A stretch of 64,000 bases of DNA, taken from the NCBI RefSeq assembly GCF_020640915.1, contig NZ_JADWDC010000004.1:62001-126000 (forward strand), given 5' to 3'. Below are positions 52,417 to 61,529 of the stretch, one piece after another. The translations under genes were made by a program, and so were the position numbers. This DNA comes from Waterburya agarophytonicola KI4 (GTDB lineage: Bacteria > Cyanobacteriota > Cyanobacteriia > Cyanobacteriales > Xenococcaceae). Under the pieces are notes generated by a model. The model did no database searches and was not told the origin of the DNA. It was given only the letters and a program-made list of their open reading frames with translations. Within the stretch, counting starts at the first letter, position 1. Every line of letters begins with the position of its first letter.

Positions 52417-53571
52417 CTAAAAAGTTACTAGTAATGCTGTACCGTACATTATTATCAATCCCGCACTAAATCCAGCCAAACTAACTTTAGATAACCAAGT
52501 ATCACCAATTTTACTAGCGGTTCGTGCTAAATACGAACCTACTTCCACGATTACTTGTAAGATTGCTCCTGCACCGATGCCCATAAATATTGCGCCCCAA
52601 TGAGGAGAAAAGGCAAATACGCCAATCCACGTTCCCAGTACCGCAGGTAATCCTGCTAAAGCAGTCAAACCAACAAATGTAATCAGTGAAGGTTTGGATT
52701 TAACCAAAGGTGCAGCAATACCGATTCCTTCTGTTAGGTTGTGCAGGGTAAAACCAACTACCAAAAGCGAACCCAGGGCTGCTTCACCCACAGCAAAAGC
52801 CGTACCGATTGCCAGTCCTTCGCCTAAATTATGAATGCCAATACTAAAAGATAGATAAATAGATAGGCTTTGTCCTTCAGGAGCTTTACCCCGACTGCGC
52901 CCCAAAGTTAGAATTGTTAGAAAAGAAATAGCTGCGATCGCCCAAACTAAAATACTGCCCGAAAAGGCATTTGCTGCACCCCTAGCGAGTTCTAGCCCTT
53001 CTTCAATGGTATCTACCAAGAGAAAAGCCAACATTCCCAAGGTTAAAGCGAGAATAAACTTCATTCCTTCCCCACCTAATGTTTTAAGAGACGGATAAAA
53101 TAACATTCCCAATCCTACGGGTACGACACCTACGTATAACCCCAATAAAGTAAAGCCCCAAAGACGACTGAAGGAGAATTGAGGAGTTGCCACCGCTACA
53201 TCGATAGTGTGTTCAAAACTAATTCCTGTACTGGTAACGAAGTTGAGATGATGGGTTTCATTTTCTACCCAAGGATAGGGAATATCGAGCCAAACAGTTG
53301 ATAGTCTGGGTATTGCACCTGGAGGCTTTTGAGTAAACGTCCAGTAAGAACCGTCTACCTGTACTTGAGCAATCTGCATTGGTTCTGAACCTTCCGCCCT
53401 CACTAACAAGGATATACCGCGATCGCTCAATACGGTTCGCTCTACGGTCAGATTTTCTAGAGGGGGTGCAGAAACGCCCAAAGGACTGAGAGGATCGGTA
53501 GAGAGAAAAATACCAATCGAAGCTAATAGGGCAATTAAGGGTAAAATTGCCCACAACCAAGTTTTCTTCAT
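52417..53571 (-). CDS. ZIP-family metal transporter with an N-terminal periplasmic domain
   Basis: 384 aa. An N-terminal TM helix and Ig-like periplasmic stretch (about 30-130) precede about eight TM helices. The ZIP metal site is visible: HNLGEGLAIG and LHNLTEGIGIAAP. ZIPs carry Zn2+, Fe2+ or Mn2+ into the cytoplasm. Its ATG overlaps the TGA of the upstream multicopper oxidase (ATGA at 53568-53571), so the two proteins are translationally coupled and may act together, for instance oxidation then uptake (inference). Confidence 0.87.
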   Translation of the reverse strand: MKKTWLWAILPLIALLASIGIFLSTDPLSPLGVSAPPLENLTVERTVLSDRGISLLVRAEGSEPMQIAQVQVDGSYWTFTQKPPGAIPRLSTVWLDIPYPWVENETHHLNFVTSTGISFEHTIDVAVATPQFSFSRLWGFTLLGLYVGVVPVGLGMLFYPSLKTLGGEGMKFILALTLGMLAFLLVDTIEEGLELARGAANAFSGSILVWAIAAISFLTILTLGRSRGKAPEGQSLSIYLSFSIGIHNLGEGLAIGTAFAVGEAALGSLLVVGFTLHNLTEGIGIAAPLVKSKPSLITFVGLTALAGLPAVLGTWIGVFAFSPHWGAIFMGIGAGAILQVIVEVGSYLARTASKIGDTWLSKVSLAGFSAGLIIMYGTALLVTF

Positions 53572-54647
53572 GCCACCACCTCAAAAGCACTCATCCAGCC
53601 GAGTTCGAGAAATTCTGATTGGTGGGCATGGAACATATACTGTCCTGGGGCGTGTTCTTGAAAGGAAAATTCTAAAATACCTCGTTGTCCCTGACACTGC
53701 ATCACAGTATCGATAGTGCGGAGGGAAGGAGTTAAGGTAGTTCCGCTATCATAATAGTCAAAGAAATTACCATGAAGATGAAAAGAATTAATGGGATCGA
53801 ATTCAGTTACGTTAATTAAATAAACCCGCACGGGGCGATCTCGTTCGATGCGGAGGGGTCGCTTCATAAATTCGTGAGGAATTGTATTAACGGCGTAGAA
53901 TTCGTTTTCCTCATCGAAGTTGGTGTCAAAAGCATTCATCACCATTAAAAATTCTTGCCACTCTTGATTTTCAGGAGTCCCTAATAAACGTGATCGCGCT
54001 GCTGCTTCATCTTCGGGATAGCGTTTGGGGTCGGGATCGACAATAAATGCGCCGTAGAGTCCTTTATGCAGGTGTCGCTTAAAAGGTGCAGAATGACAGT
54101 GATAGAGATGACAGCCAAAGGGTTTAGCATCAAAATCGTAAACGACCTCTTCTCCTGGCATCGCTTCTAACGTTCCTGGAACGCCATCTTGTCTGGCAGA
54201 ATGAATGCCGTGAAAGTGAATCGTATGGGGATGTCGGCTACGATTGCGGAAGTTAATCTTAACGCGATCGCCCTCGGTAACTCTAATGGTAGAACCAGGA
54301 ACGCGACCGTTATATGTCCAGGCGGGATAAACCACCCCAGGGGCGATTTCAATTTCCCGTTCTTCTACGGCAATGTCGTATTCTCGCAAGGTCTGACCGT
54401 TAGGCAGTTGAGAGACTTTTCCCCCATCCCAATCGGTTAAAATATCGCGGGGGCTAAAACCATTACGTTCATTGTCCACATCACCTACTGTAGTGCTGCC
54501 ACCGTGAACCGCACTGCTAGTAAAGTGATTATTGCGCTCTTTGGGTTTTTGGGCTAATGCCTCACGGGGTAAAAACTTGCCGAAGATACTTCCCCCTCCA
54601 AGTAATCCCATTCCCAACAGCGATCGCCTGGAAACATCAAATCTCAT
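53568..54647 (-). CDS. Tat-exported two-domain multicopper oxidase (NirK/laccase-like)
   Basis: 359 aa. Twin-arginine leader SRRSLLGMGLLGG. Domain 1: HTIHFHGIHSARQDG and GCHLYHCHSAPFKRHLHKG, holding the type 1 copper ligands (His, Cys, His). Domain 2: NSFHLHGNFFDYY and QYMFHAHQSEFLELGWM, where the usual Cys of the last motif is Ala. This matches two-domain oxidases and copper nitrite reductases with type 1 copper in domain 1. It could oxidise Cu(I) or Fe(II) in the periplasm. Coupled to the ZIP gene downstream. Confidence 0.88.
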   Translation of the reverse strand: MRFDVSRRSLLGMGLLGGGSIFGKFLPREALAQKPKERNNHFTSSAVHGGSTTVGDVDNERNGFSPRDILTDWDGGKVSQLPNGQTLREYDIAVEEREIEIAPGVVYPAWTYNGRVPGSTIRVTEGDRVKINFRNRSRHPHTIHFHGIHSARQDGVPGTLEAMPGEEVVYDFDAKPFGCHLYHCHSAPFKRHLHKGLYGAFIVDPDPKRYPEDEAAARSRLLGTPENQEWQEFLMVMNAFDTNFDEENEFYAVNTIPHEFMKRPLRIERDRPVRVYLINVTEFDPINSFHLHGNFFDYYDSGTTLTPSLRTIDTVMQCQGQRGILEFSFQEHAPGQYMFHAHQSEFLELGWMSAFEVVA

Positions 54648-54725
54648 TTTTATTCCTTTTCATAATCTTCTCATATTTTAGCAGAAGCTATTAAATATAG
54701 GCTGTTTGGAGAAGTAGTTTTGAAC

Positions 54726-54961
54726 CTACAAAACATTCAGTACGCCAAAGAGTATGACGGCAAGATAAACGAGGTAAACGCAGTCCAGGGCTATTACTTG
54801 CCAAAGCTTAAAGCCATGTTCTCTACTCCCCCAATGAATAAAGCCTGAGTCAGTCCCCACTGTTGTCGTAATTTTTTGAGGGTTTCATCTAACTGTTCTG
54901 CCCCCCAATGGGCTGCCCAGACAGCAGCAATCAGAACTACAACCCAGATCCAAATACTCAT
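54726..54961 (-). pseudogene. Ca2+/Na+ (CaCA) antiporter with an internal deletion
   Basis: ATG at 54961 opens the N-terminus of a CaCA antiporter (MSIWIWVVVLIAAVWAAHWG, then EQLDETLKKLRQQWG); that frame stops at TAA 54794. The next frame encodes the family's C-terminus, HGFKLWQVIALDCVYLVY to VLNVL and TAG 54726. About 240-260 middle residues, including both alpha repeats, are missing near 54820. It sits two bases from the DUF218 gene. No function expected. Confidence 0.7.
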
Positions 54962-54962
54962 A

Positions 54963-55640
54963 TCATAAAAAAGTAGGGTCAGGACGAGTAATGTGAATTT
55001 CCCACAGGGCTTTGACGTTAGCTAACATTTCCCGTAACCAATAGGGACTCATTCCACGAAGTCCATATCTTTCTCGATCTGGAGTTCCTAAGCCAGCTAC
55101 GTTTACTCCTAAATGACGACAAGTATAGACAGCACGAGGCAAATGATAGCGTTGGGTAATAACAACCGCCCGATGTACGTCAAAGGTTTTGTGAGCGCGG
55201 TAACAACTTTCGTAGGTGCTAAAACCTGCATAATCTAAAATAATATCTTTAGTCGGTACACCTAGATCGTGGGCATATCGCTTCATTGCCATAACCTCAT
55301 TGTGAAAGATCGTGCTATTGTCTCCCGTCATGAGCAGCTTATGAATGCGATCGCTCTGGTAGAGTTCGACAGCATATTTCACTCGGTCAGCTAACATTGG
55401 GCTAGGAGTTCCATTTGCTGACAAACCCGCACCAAATACAATAGCAATATCTTCTTGGGGAACTCGATCCGATTGAGAATAGCGATCGCTACTGGTGACT
55501 AAAGTAATATAGCCCGTAGAACTTACGGGTACTGCCAACGCAACAACTAACAACCAGAGCATTATTGTTCGCAGTCGAGCTAACCTTCTTAAAGATAGAT
55601 GGGATTTTCTTCGTCTCCTATAAGATTTGTTTTGAAACAT
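54963..55640 (-). CDS. DUF218 family membrane protein (SanA/YdcF-like)
   Basis: 225 aa. An Arg-rich N-terminus and one TM helix (about 26-46) precede a DUF218 domain: IAIVFGAGLSANGTPSPML, KLLMTGDNS, VITQRYHLPRAVYTCRHLG. SanA in E. coli affects envelope permeability; the biochemical function is not established. It lies 30 bases downstream of the CDF gene in the same direction. Confidence 0.85.
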   Translation of the reverse strand: MFQNKSYRRRRKSHLSLRRLARLRTIMLWLLVVALAVPVSSTGYITLVTSSDRYSQSDRVPQEDIAIVFGAGLSANGTPSPMLADRVKYAVELYQSDRIHKLLMTGDNSTIFHNEVMAMKRYAHDLGVPTKDIILDYAGFSTYESCYRAHKTFDVHRAVVITQRYHLPRAVYTCRHLGVNVAGLGTPDRERYGLRGMSPYWLREMLANVKALWEIHITRPDPTFL

Positions 55641-55670
55641 GATTAAAATGACGATCGCCTAAATATTCAA

Positions 55671-56312
55671 TTACCGCTCGATCGCGTGCAGACTATCTTT
55701 GAGTAGGGAAAAAGCACTTATCAGCATGAAAATTACCAGCAAACAGCTAGCTGCCGTATCCGCCCAAAGCCAATGAAAGGAGAAAATAGCTAGTGCTGCT
55801 ATCAGTAAACCCAACGAGCTTGCACCATCGGCGATCGCATGAAGGAATACGCCCCGCACATTCAAGTTATGGCGATCTTCGTAAAGCAAATTGGCATTTA
55901 TCCCTTTAACTATCAGTCCTAATGCTGCTATAGCTAACATCGGCAAACCAGCTTCAGGAGTAGAAGCCCGAACGTCATGCGTAATCCCCCAAAGGATCGA
56001 CGTTGCTACTGCTAATAAAATCAAGCTATTAACGGAGGCTGCTACAGCTTCGATTTGCTGTGGATTTAGTGGTAATTTGCTCCGATTAAAATGCTCGACT
56101 AACCAAGCAGCAGCTATAGCGATGGCGATCGCACTTAGATCGACAAAAAGATGTCCAGATAGAGCGATTAGGGATAAACTATGTACCCGAAATCCTGTAA
56201 TTAATTCAGCCAAAAATAGTCCGCTTCGCAGACATAAAACAATCCACAAGAGTTTGAGTGGTTGAGTTTTAGATTTTGTTTTAGATATATTGTTCGTTTT
56301 GATATCTAGCAT
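55671..56312 (-). CDS. CDF-type cation transporter, TM domain only
   Basis: 213 aa from ATG 56312 (GAAG upstream); the longer frame to 56432 would overlap the next gene by 71 bases. Six TM helices with the CDF metal site: GHLFVDLSAIAIAIAAAWL and HAIADGASSLGLLIA (HxxxD type pairs). CDF proteins export Zn, Co, Ni or Cd. The usual C-terminal cytoplasmic domain is lacking, and the N-terminus has few His. Confidence 0.78.
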   Translation of the reverse strand: MLDIKTNNISKTKSKTQPLKLLWIVLCLRSGLFLAELITGFRVHSLSLIALSGHLFVDLSAIAIAIAAAWLVEHFNRSKLPLNPQQIEAVAASVNSLILLAVATSILWGITHDVRASTPEAGLPMLAIAALGLIVKGINANLLYEDRHNLNVRGVFLHAIADGASSLGLLIAALAIFSFHWLWADTAASCLLVIFMLISAFSLLKDSLHAIER

Positions 56313-56361
56313 TAATTCTTCAATATTCGGGCGACTCTTTACAGAGTGCTTTTTTGCCGAC

Positions 56362-56892
56362 CTAAGACTTGCCTGTTTCTTCGGAACTACCAACGTTTTG
56401 CTTATAACGAGCAAAAAATAGAGCAGTACCAATAAAGCCCCACACAGTTGTAGAGATCATCAAGACCTTTTGTAGGGGCAGAATTTCTTCAAGATTCGCT
56501 CTTATCCCAGCTTTGTTCTCTGTTGTATTTGGATTGGTATCAGATGCACTATTTTCCTGCTCCAGCGAAATGCTAGCAATGTCGCCATGCCCAGCTTGAC
56601 GCACCTTAACATCCCAGTTACCCGACACCTGAGATTCTGGAACAAAAGTGAATTTTCCTTCGCTATCAGTTGTTCCTTTAAGCCAAGGATTAGAAGGATC
56701 ATCAGGGGAATAGACTATAGCTTGAGCATTTGCCATCGGAGTTCCATCATCAAAAGCTGCCCTGATGACAATAGCGGGTGTCTGTTGATGTTTAATGTTT
56801 GCTCCGTGAGCCAAAACAGAATCGGCAATTGCAGCATTGGCAATGACCAGCGCAAAAAAATACCATTTGTTGATGTTGGAAAACATTTTCAT
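56362..56892 (-). CDS. NikL-like exported protein
   Basis: 176 aa. Signal peptide (about 1-28); the mature part starts HGANIKHQQTP, a His near the new N-terminus as in CbiM/NikL-type nickel proteins. A carboxypeptidase-regulatory-like beta domain (AAFDDGTPMANAQAIVYSPD, then GTTDSEGKFTFVPE) and one C-terminal TM helix follow. NikL is an accessory part of ECF nickel/cobalt importers, none of which is here, so the assignment is tentative. Confidence 0.65.
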   Translation of the reverse strand: MKMFSNINKWYFFALVIANAAIADSVLAHGANIKHQQTPAIVIRAAFDDGTPMANAQAIVYSPDDPSNPWLKGTTDSEGKFTFVPESQVSGNWDVKVRQAGHGDIASISLEQENSASDTNPNTTENKAGIRANLEEILPLQKVLMISTTVWGFIGTALFFARYKQNVGSSEETGKS

Positions 56893-56906
56893 GTGTTTGG
56901 TAAAAA

Positions 56907-58001
56907 TTATTCTTGTAGTTCGTCTAAAATAGTTTCTACAGCCACTACCTGCTCGGTTTTACCCTGCTGTTGATAGAGTTTTATAGCTTCTTCGAGGGCA
57001 GTAATGGCTTCTTCGATGCGCTCTCTTTGTCTTAACGCCACTCCGAGATGGTGATAAGCTTTGGCATCCTTGGGAGCAAGAGCGATCGCTTGACGATGTT
57101 CGACAACCGCCATTAGGTAATCCTGCTGTTCTAGGAGAATATCGGCGATCGCTTTTCTGGTTTCCACCGCATCGGGTTGTATGTTGGCAGCTTTACGATA
57201 CTCGACTAAAGCTGCATCTACATCGCCTTCTATCTGTAAAATTTGACCCACCTGAAAATGAATCTCGCCGTCATTAGGATTTAACTCGGCAGCCCGCTCA
57301 AAAGCTGCTATGGCTTTAGGAGTATTGTTTAGATTCAACCAAGCTATTCCGATATCCAGTTGAATAGTACTTTCAGAGGGAGCGAGTTTAGCTGCTTGCT
57401 GTAAAACCTCGATCGCTTTGGCATACTGTTCTTTCTGAAGTAAAATCGTTCCCATAGTGCGATAAGCGAGGGCATTATCTGATGCGAGGGTAGTTACCTG
57501 TGAAAAAGCATCCAATGCGCCATCGTAGTTTTGTTGGCGTAGCAGCACTATTGCCAAACCTAAATGAGCATTTACCAAATTGGGATCGAGTTTGATAGTT
57601 TGATTGTAGGCATCGGCAGCATCAGCATAAGCTTCAGAATTAGCGAGGCTGTAGGCTAGCCCTAAATAAAAATGAGCATTGTCACTTTCTATAGCGATCG
57701 CTTTTTGAAAAGCATCTGCTGCTGCGGGAAAGTTAGACTGGGTTGCTTGCACATAACCAATTGCCGAAAAGACTCGCGGGTTTCTTTGTTCTAAACTAAT
57801 GACGTGCTGGTAAGCATTTAAAGCCTCATCCAGTTTACCCTGTTCTACTAATTCATTGCCTTGGCTCAAAAGCTGATTGATTTCTACATCAGCTTCCCAT
57901 TTTTCTAATGTCTCATTAGGTGAATGAGCATATACAGGAAGCATCGTTCCGATTATTCCGTTCACTAGAACGATCTTAAATATAAGTAGCTTTAACTGCA
58001 T
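56907..58001 (-). CDS. Exported TPR protein (about ten repeats)
   Basis: 364 aa from ATG 58001, which gives a signal peptide (MQLKLLIFKIVLVNG, cleavage near VYAHS); an ATG at 58064 adds 21 residues in front and cannot be ruled out. Ten TPR units (e.g. KLDEALNAYQHVISLEQRNP) fill the rest. A mature N-terminus HSPNETLEKW has an early His. It lies 14 bases before the NikL-like gene in one leftward operon. Confidence 0.78.
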   Translation of the reverse strand: MQLKLLIFKIVLVNGIIGTMLPVYAHSPNETLEKWEADVEINQLLSQGNELVEQGKLDEALNAYQHVISLEQRNPRVFSAIGYVQATQSNFPAAADAFQKAIAIESDNAHFYLGLAYSLANSEAYADAADAYNQTIKLDPNLVNAHLGLAIVLLRQQNYDGALDAFSQVTTLASDNALAYRTMGTILLQKEQYAKAIEVLQQAAKLAPSESTIQLDIGIAWLNLNNTPKAIAAFERAAELNPNDGEIHFQVGQILQIEGDVDAALVEYRKAANIQPDAVETRKAIADILLEQQDYLMAVVEHRQAIALAPKDAKAYHHLGVALRQRERIEEAITALEEAIKLYQQQGKTEQVVAVETILDELQE

Positions 58002-58103
58002 TGATTGTTTTTGATTGATGCTGAAAAACCACCGCTTAGTCTTCAGCAAAAAATTCTCGATCATTTGGTTTAAAAGTATAAAACTGTCTTGGAAACAATA
58101 GCA

Positions 58104-59042
58104 TTAATGATCGTGTTCGGAAGCGTTAGCGAAATTGCGATCGCCCTGATAGCCTGATAAATCTGCTAATTCTGCTAGCGTTTTTTCTCCTTGATACGAT
58201 TTCCCCTCGATTTCCCAGGTGGGGAAAGCCTGAATACCCGCTTTCATACAAAGGTCAGGTTGGGAATTTTCTCCCTGGGGATGGCACTCAATATAATTCA
58301 ATTGAGCTGCTGCCTCTTTACCAAATAGCTGTTTTTGATTCTGACAGTGAGGACAGGTAAAAGCCCCATACATTTTTGCCCCAATCTGCTTTAAATGTTC
58401 TGCTAGACCGAGTTCGGCAGCACTAGAAGTAGTAGAAATGGCATAGCCATTAGTGGGTTCAGCTTCAACACGAGGATTATTAACGTTGGCATACACCCCC
58501 AGCGTTCCTACTATGACGACCAGAGCTACGATTACCCCCGAAAACAACAGTTTTCCGATGTCTTCCCAGTAGCGACCGATAATCGACAAAATAAACAGAC
58601 AGGCTGAAAATACGGCAGAGACTATACAGTACATACAGGGAGCTTTGATGACAAAGGCGAGTAAATACATCAGATAGCTGCTAAACACCACCATTGCCGT
58701 TCCCCCCAGAAACAGCAATAAACCCGTCCACTGTTCGATATTGGCGCGTAGTTTCTTTTTCTTCGGAGAAGTTAGCAACAGAGGCGCGATGGCAAAAACA
58801 ATCATGCTCAAATAGCCCAAAAAACCAAAGAGAGTCAGGGGTAAACCAAACACAGTGGCATAAGGACTCGATAGCACCACATCGCAACCACCCGTCGGAC
58901 AAGCTGCCGTTCCTTGGGTCAGTTTAATTACTGTCAAATATCCCGTTCCCACCGCGCCAATGCTGGCGATTCCTGCCATCAAAGGACGCGACCATCGATA
59001 AATCCAGGGAGTAGAACCTCTTCGTCTCATTAAAAACCTCAC
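58104..59042 (-). CDS. Vitamin K epoxide reductase (VKOR) fused to thioredoxin-like domain
   Basis: 312 aa. Four or five TM helices carry VKOR cysteines: CPTGGCDVVLSS, CMYCIVSAVFS (CxxC). A periplasmic thioredoxin-like domain follows (about 215-300) with FTCPHCQNQKQLF (CPHC). This fused form introduces disulfide bonds in exported proteins, as in cyanobacteria that lack DsbB. In a metal-resistance island full of Cys-bearing exported proteins, that role is sensible. Confidence 0.93.
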   Translation of the reverse strand: MRFLMRRRGSTPWIYRWSRPLMAGIASIGAVGTGYLTVIKLTQGTAACPTGGCDVVLSSPYATVFGLPLTLFGFLGYLSMIVFAIAPLLLTSPKKKKLRANIEQWTGLLLFLGGTAMVVFSSYLMYLLAFVIKAPCMYCIVSAVFSACLFILSIIGRYWEDIGKLLFSGVIVALVVIVGTLGVYANVNNPRVEAEPTNGYAISTTSSAAELGLAEHLKQIGAKMYGAFTCPHCQNQKQLFGKEAAAQLNYIECHPQGENSQPDLCMKAGIQAFPTWEIEGKSYQGEKTLAELADLSGYQGDRNFANASEHDH

Positions 59043-59073
59043 ATCAACCTTTTACTTAACTGCTATAACCGAT

Positions 59074-59424
59074 TTATTCTCGAACCCAATTCCAGGCTTC
59101 AGTAGCGCGGTCGCGATCGAAGTATTTAGCTTCAAAGAATAGTTTTGTGGGTTGTGAAATCCACTTTTCCCATTGTTTATCGCCGACCAAAGCAAGGCGT
59201 TCAATGTTGTCTTTGTGTTTAGTGTCAAATTTTAAATCTTGCCAGAGAGCATCCAAATTCCAACCTTCAAAGTTGTCCATGTCCCAAACCAAGCGGATCT
59301 TTCCTTGTTTGCGAATCGTTTCTTCTAGCAGTGGGATTAGAGTTTCAAAATCTTTTTCCGTGAGTTTTTCGCTCACTTTAATCCCGATAACTTTTTCCGA
59401 ACTTTGATTCATTAATTTATACAT
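59074..59424 (-). CDS. SpoIIAA/STAS-like protein
   Basis: 116 aa (112 from the second ATG). STAS-like layout: VIGIKVSEKLTEKDFETLIP, IRLVWDMDNFEGWN, LALVGDKQWEKWI and FFEAKYFDRDRATEAW. The SpoIIAA-like family is small, cytoplasmic and of unknown function; some members bind hydrophobic ligands. It lies between the VKOR and the Zn/Cd ATPase in the same direction. Confidence 0.82.
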   Translation of the reverse strand: MYKLMNQSSEKVIGIKVSEKLTEKDFETLIPLLEETIRKQGKIRLVWDMDNFEGWNLDALWQDLKFDTKHKDNIERLALVGDKQWEKWISQPTKLFFEAKYFDRDRATEAWNWVRE

Positions 59425-59463
59425 TTGTGATTCTAATTGCTTTTGTATTTACTGTTTTCAACT

Positions 59464-61437
59464 TCAGTTAACTTTCAAAACCCGACTCGCATTGAAAATC
59501 GCTAATAATGCAACCCCGACATCGGCAAATACCGCTTCCCAGAGAGTCGCCAAGCCGATCGCACCGAGTAAAATAAAGAGTGCTTTAACTGCCATTGCCA
59601 GAATGATGTTTTGCCAGACAATAGAGTGGGTTTTACGAGCGATAACTATTGCCTCTGCTACTTTGGAAGGGGCATCGTCCATTAACACCACATCGGCAGT
59701 TTCAATCGCTGCATCCGAACCTAATGCCCCCATTGCCATTCCTACATCGGCTCTTGCAATTACGGGTGCATCGTTAATCCCATCCCCCACAAACGCCACT
59801 TTGCTTTTTTTATCCGACTGACGAAGGTACTGCTCGATCGCGTCTACTTTATCTTCTGGGAGTAATTCGGCTTTGTAGGTATCTAAACCAAGTTTATCGG
59901 CAACATTCCGAGCCACGACTCGGTTATCTCCCGTCAGCATTACGGTTTCGGTAACTCCCGCTTTTTTGAGTCGGGCGATCGCGATTGCTGCATCTGATTT
60001 GATTTTGTCGGCGATTAGGATATAGCCAGCATATTTCCTATCTATAGCTAGGTGAACTACCGTACCTTCAACGTTGCAGGTATCGTGGTCGATATTGGCT
60101 TTGTGTAACAGGCGATCGTTTCCTGCAAAAACCTCCATCCCCCTAACTTTGGCTCTTATACCGTGTCCTGGTATCTCCTCATAATCAGTGACATCAGAAT
60201 TGGTAAGAGTAATGTCAGACGCGCCAATTTCGTTGTCGTAGGCTTCCACAATCGATCGCGCTACGGGATGATTTGATTGAGATTCGGCGATCGCAGCAGT
60301 GGTTAATACTTCTTTTTCGCTATAGCCGTTGTACGGTGCTATCTGAGTTACTTGAAACACCCCTTCGGTTAACGTTCCCGTTTTATCAAAAATTACCGTT
60401 CTGACATCGGTTAAAGCATCAAGAAAAGTCGAACCTTTGACTAAAATTCCTCTTTTAGCTGCACCACCAACTCCACCAAAGTAACCCAGAGGAATACTGA
60501 TAACCAATCCACAGGGACAGGAGATAACCAACAAGACTAATGCTCGATAAATCCACAGTTCGCTGGTTTGGTCGGGAATTAATAAAGGCGGTAATATAGC
60601 AACTGCTAAAGAAAGAAAAACTACTACGGGAGTATAGTAACGGGCAAAGCGAGTAATAAATTTCTCTGTCGGGGCTTTTTTACTGCTAGCGTTTTCTACC
60701 AAATCTAAAATTTTAGCGATGGAAGATTCGGCAAATAGTTTGGTGACTCGAACGGTCAAACTACCTGTTTGGTTAATTACCCCCGCTAGAATTGTTTCCC
60801 CTTTTCTGACAGTGCGAGGTACAGATTCCCCTGTAAGTGCCGAAGTATCTACCTGCGAACTTCCCGACAATATTTCCCCATCTAAAGGAACTTTCTCCCC
60901 TGGCTTGATAACAATCGTATCTCCGACTTCAACTTTTTCGGGATCAACCTCCCTAACTACTCCATCAATAATTAAGTTTGCCGTATCTGGGCGAACCTCT
61001 AATAATGCCTTAATCGAACGACGCGATCGTCCGACGGCAAAACCCTGAAACAGTTCTCCGATCTGGAAAAACAGCATCACCGCTACAGCCTCGGGTATTT
61101 CGTGAATCGCGATCGCTCCTAAAGTAGCAATGGTCATCAAAAAGTTTTCATCGAAGATTTTACCCCGCAGTATATTACGTCCCGCACTGGTTAAAACACT
61201 CCAACCACTTATTAAATAGGCAGGAATTAAAACTGCATACTCGGCGATTGCACTAGGAGTATCGTGTAAAGGCTGGTTAAAGATCAACCCGACCAGAAAT
61301 AGAACGGAAGCAATACTAAGGGGTATTAGCTCTCGACGTAAATTAAACTCACCATGTTCGTGGCTGTGGTCGTGTCCGTGACTGTGATTATGACTTTCAT
61401 CGGTAGAACAACAACCAGGGGAATGTTGGTTTGACAT
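59464..61437 (-). CDS. Zn/Cd/Co-type P1B-ATPase (CadA/ZiaA-like)
   Basis: 657 aa. The N-terminus lacks an HMA domain but has CC and His/Asp runs (SPGCCSTDESHNHSHGHDHS, in part). Core motifs: TGES, SCPCGLVISIPLGYFGG (CPC), DKTGTLTEG, SNHPVARSI and [16 protein letters not shown]. The CPC with the SIPLGYFGG context is typical of zinc/cadmium exporters. An SmtB-type box is 36 bases before the start, and its repressor gene is 93 bases upstream. Confidence 0.92.
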   Translation of the reverse strand: MSNQHSPGCCSTDESHNHSHGHDHSHEHGEFNLRRELIPLSIASVLFLVGLIFNQPLHDTPSAIAEYAVLIPAYLISGWSVLTSAGRNILRGKIFDENFLMTIATLGAIAIHEIPEAVAVMLFFQIGELFQGFAVGRSRRSIKALLEVRPDTANLIIDGVVREVDPEKVEVGDTIVIKPGEKVPLDGEILSGSSQVDTSALTGESVPRTVRKGETILAGVINQTGSLTVRVTKLFAESSIAKILDLVENASSKKAPTEKFITRFARYYTPVVVFLSLAVAILPPLLIPDQTSELWIYRALVLLVISCPCGLVISIPLGYFGGVGGAAKRGILVKGSTFLDALTDVRTVIFDKTGTLTEGVFQVTQIAPYNGYSEKEVLTTAAIAESQSNHPVARSIVEAYDNEIGASDITLTNSDVTDYEEIPGHGIRAKVRGMEVFAGNDRLLHKANIDHDTCNVEGTVVHLAIDRKYAGYILIADKIKSDAAIAIARLKKAGVTETVMLTGDNRVVARNVADKLGLDTYKAELLPEDKVDAIEQYLRQSDKKSKVAFVGDGINDAPVIARADVGMAMGALGSDAAIETADVVLMDDAPSKVAEAIVIARKTHSIVWQNIILAMAVKALFILLGAIGLATLWEAVFADVGVALLAIFNASRVLKVN

Positions 61438-61472
61438 TATCTAAACATTTAAACAGTTTTATATTTGAACAA

Positions 61473-61490
61473 TTGAGTACTTGTTCAGAT
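61473..61490 (+). promoter_or_regulatory. SmtB-type operator of the Zn/Cd ATPase
   Basis: TTGAGTACTTGTTCAGAT, an imperfect 6-2-6 dyad (TGAGTA-CT-TGTTCA) with the TTCAGAT also seen in the second copy at 62020-62037. SmtB/ZiaR-type repressors bind such 12-2-12 sites. It gives the ATPase its own promoter. Confidence 0.7.
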
Positions 61491-61529
61491 AATATCCAAA
61501 AAAAACTAATTTAGCAATGGAAGAAAGAA

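Noticed and set aside
55671-56432. Longer CDF protein starting at 56432
   Set aside because: It would overlap the NikL-like gene by 71 bases and add 40 residues unlike the family; ATG 56312 has a ribosome binding site.
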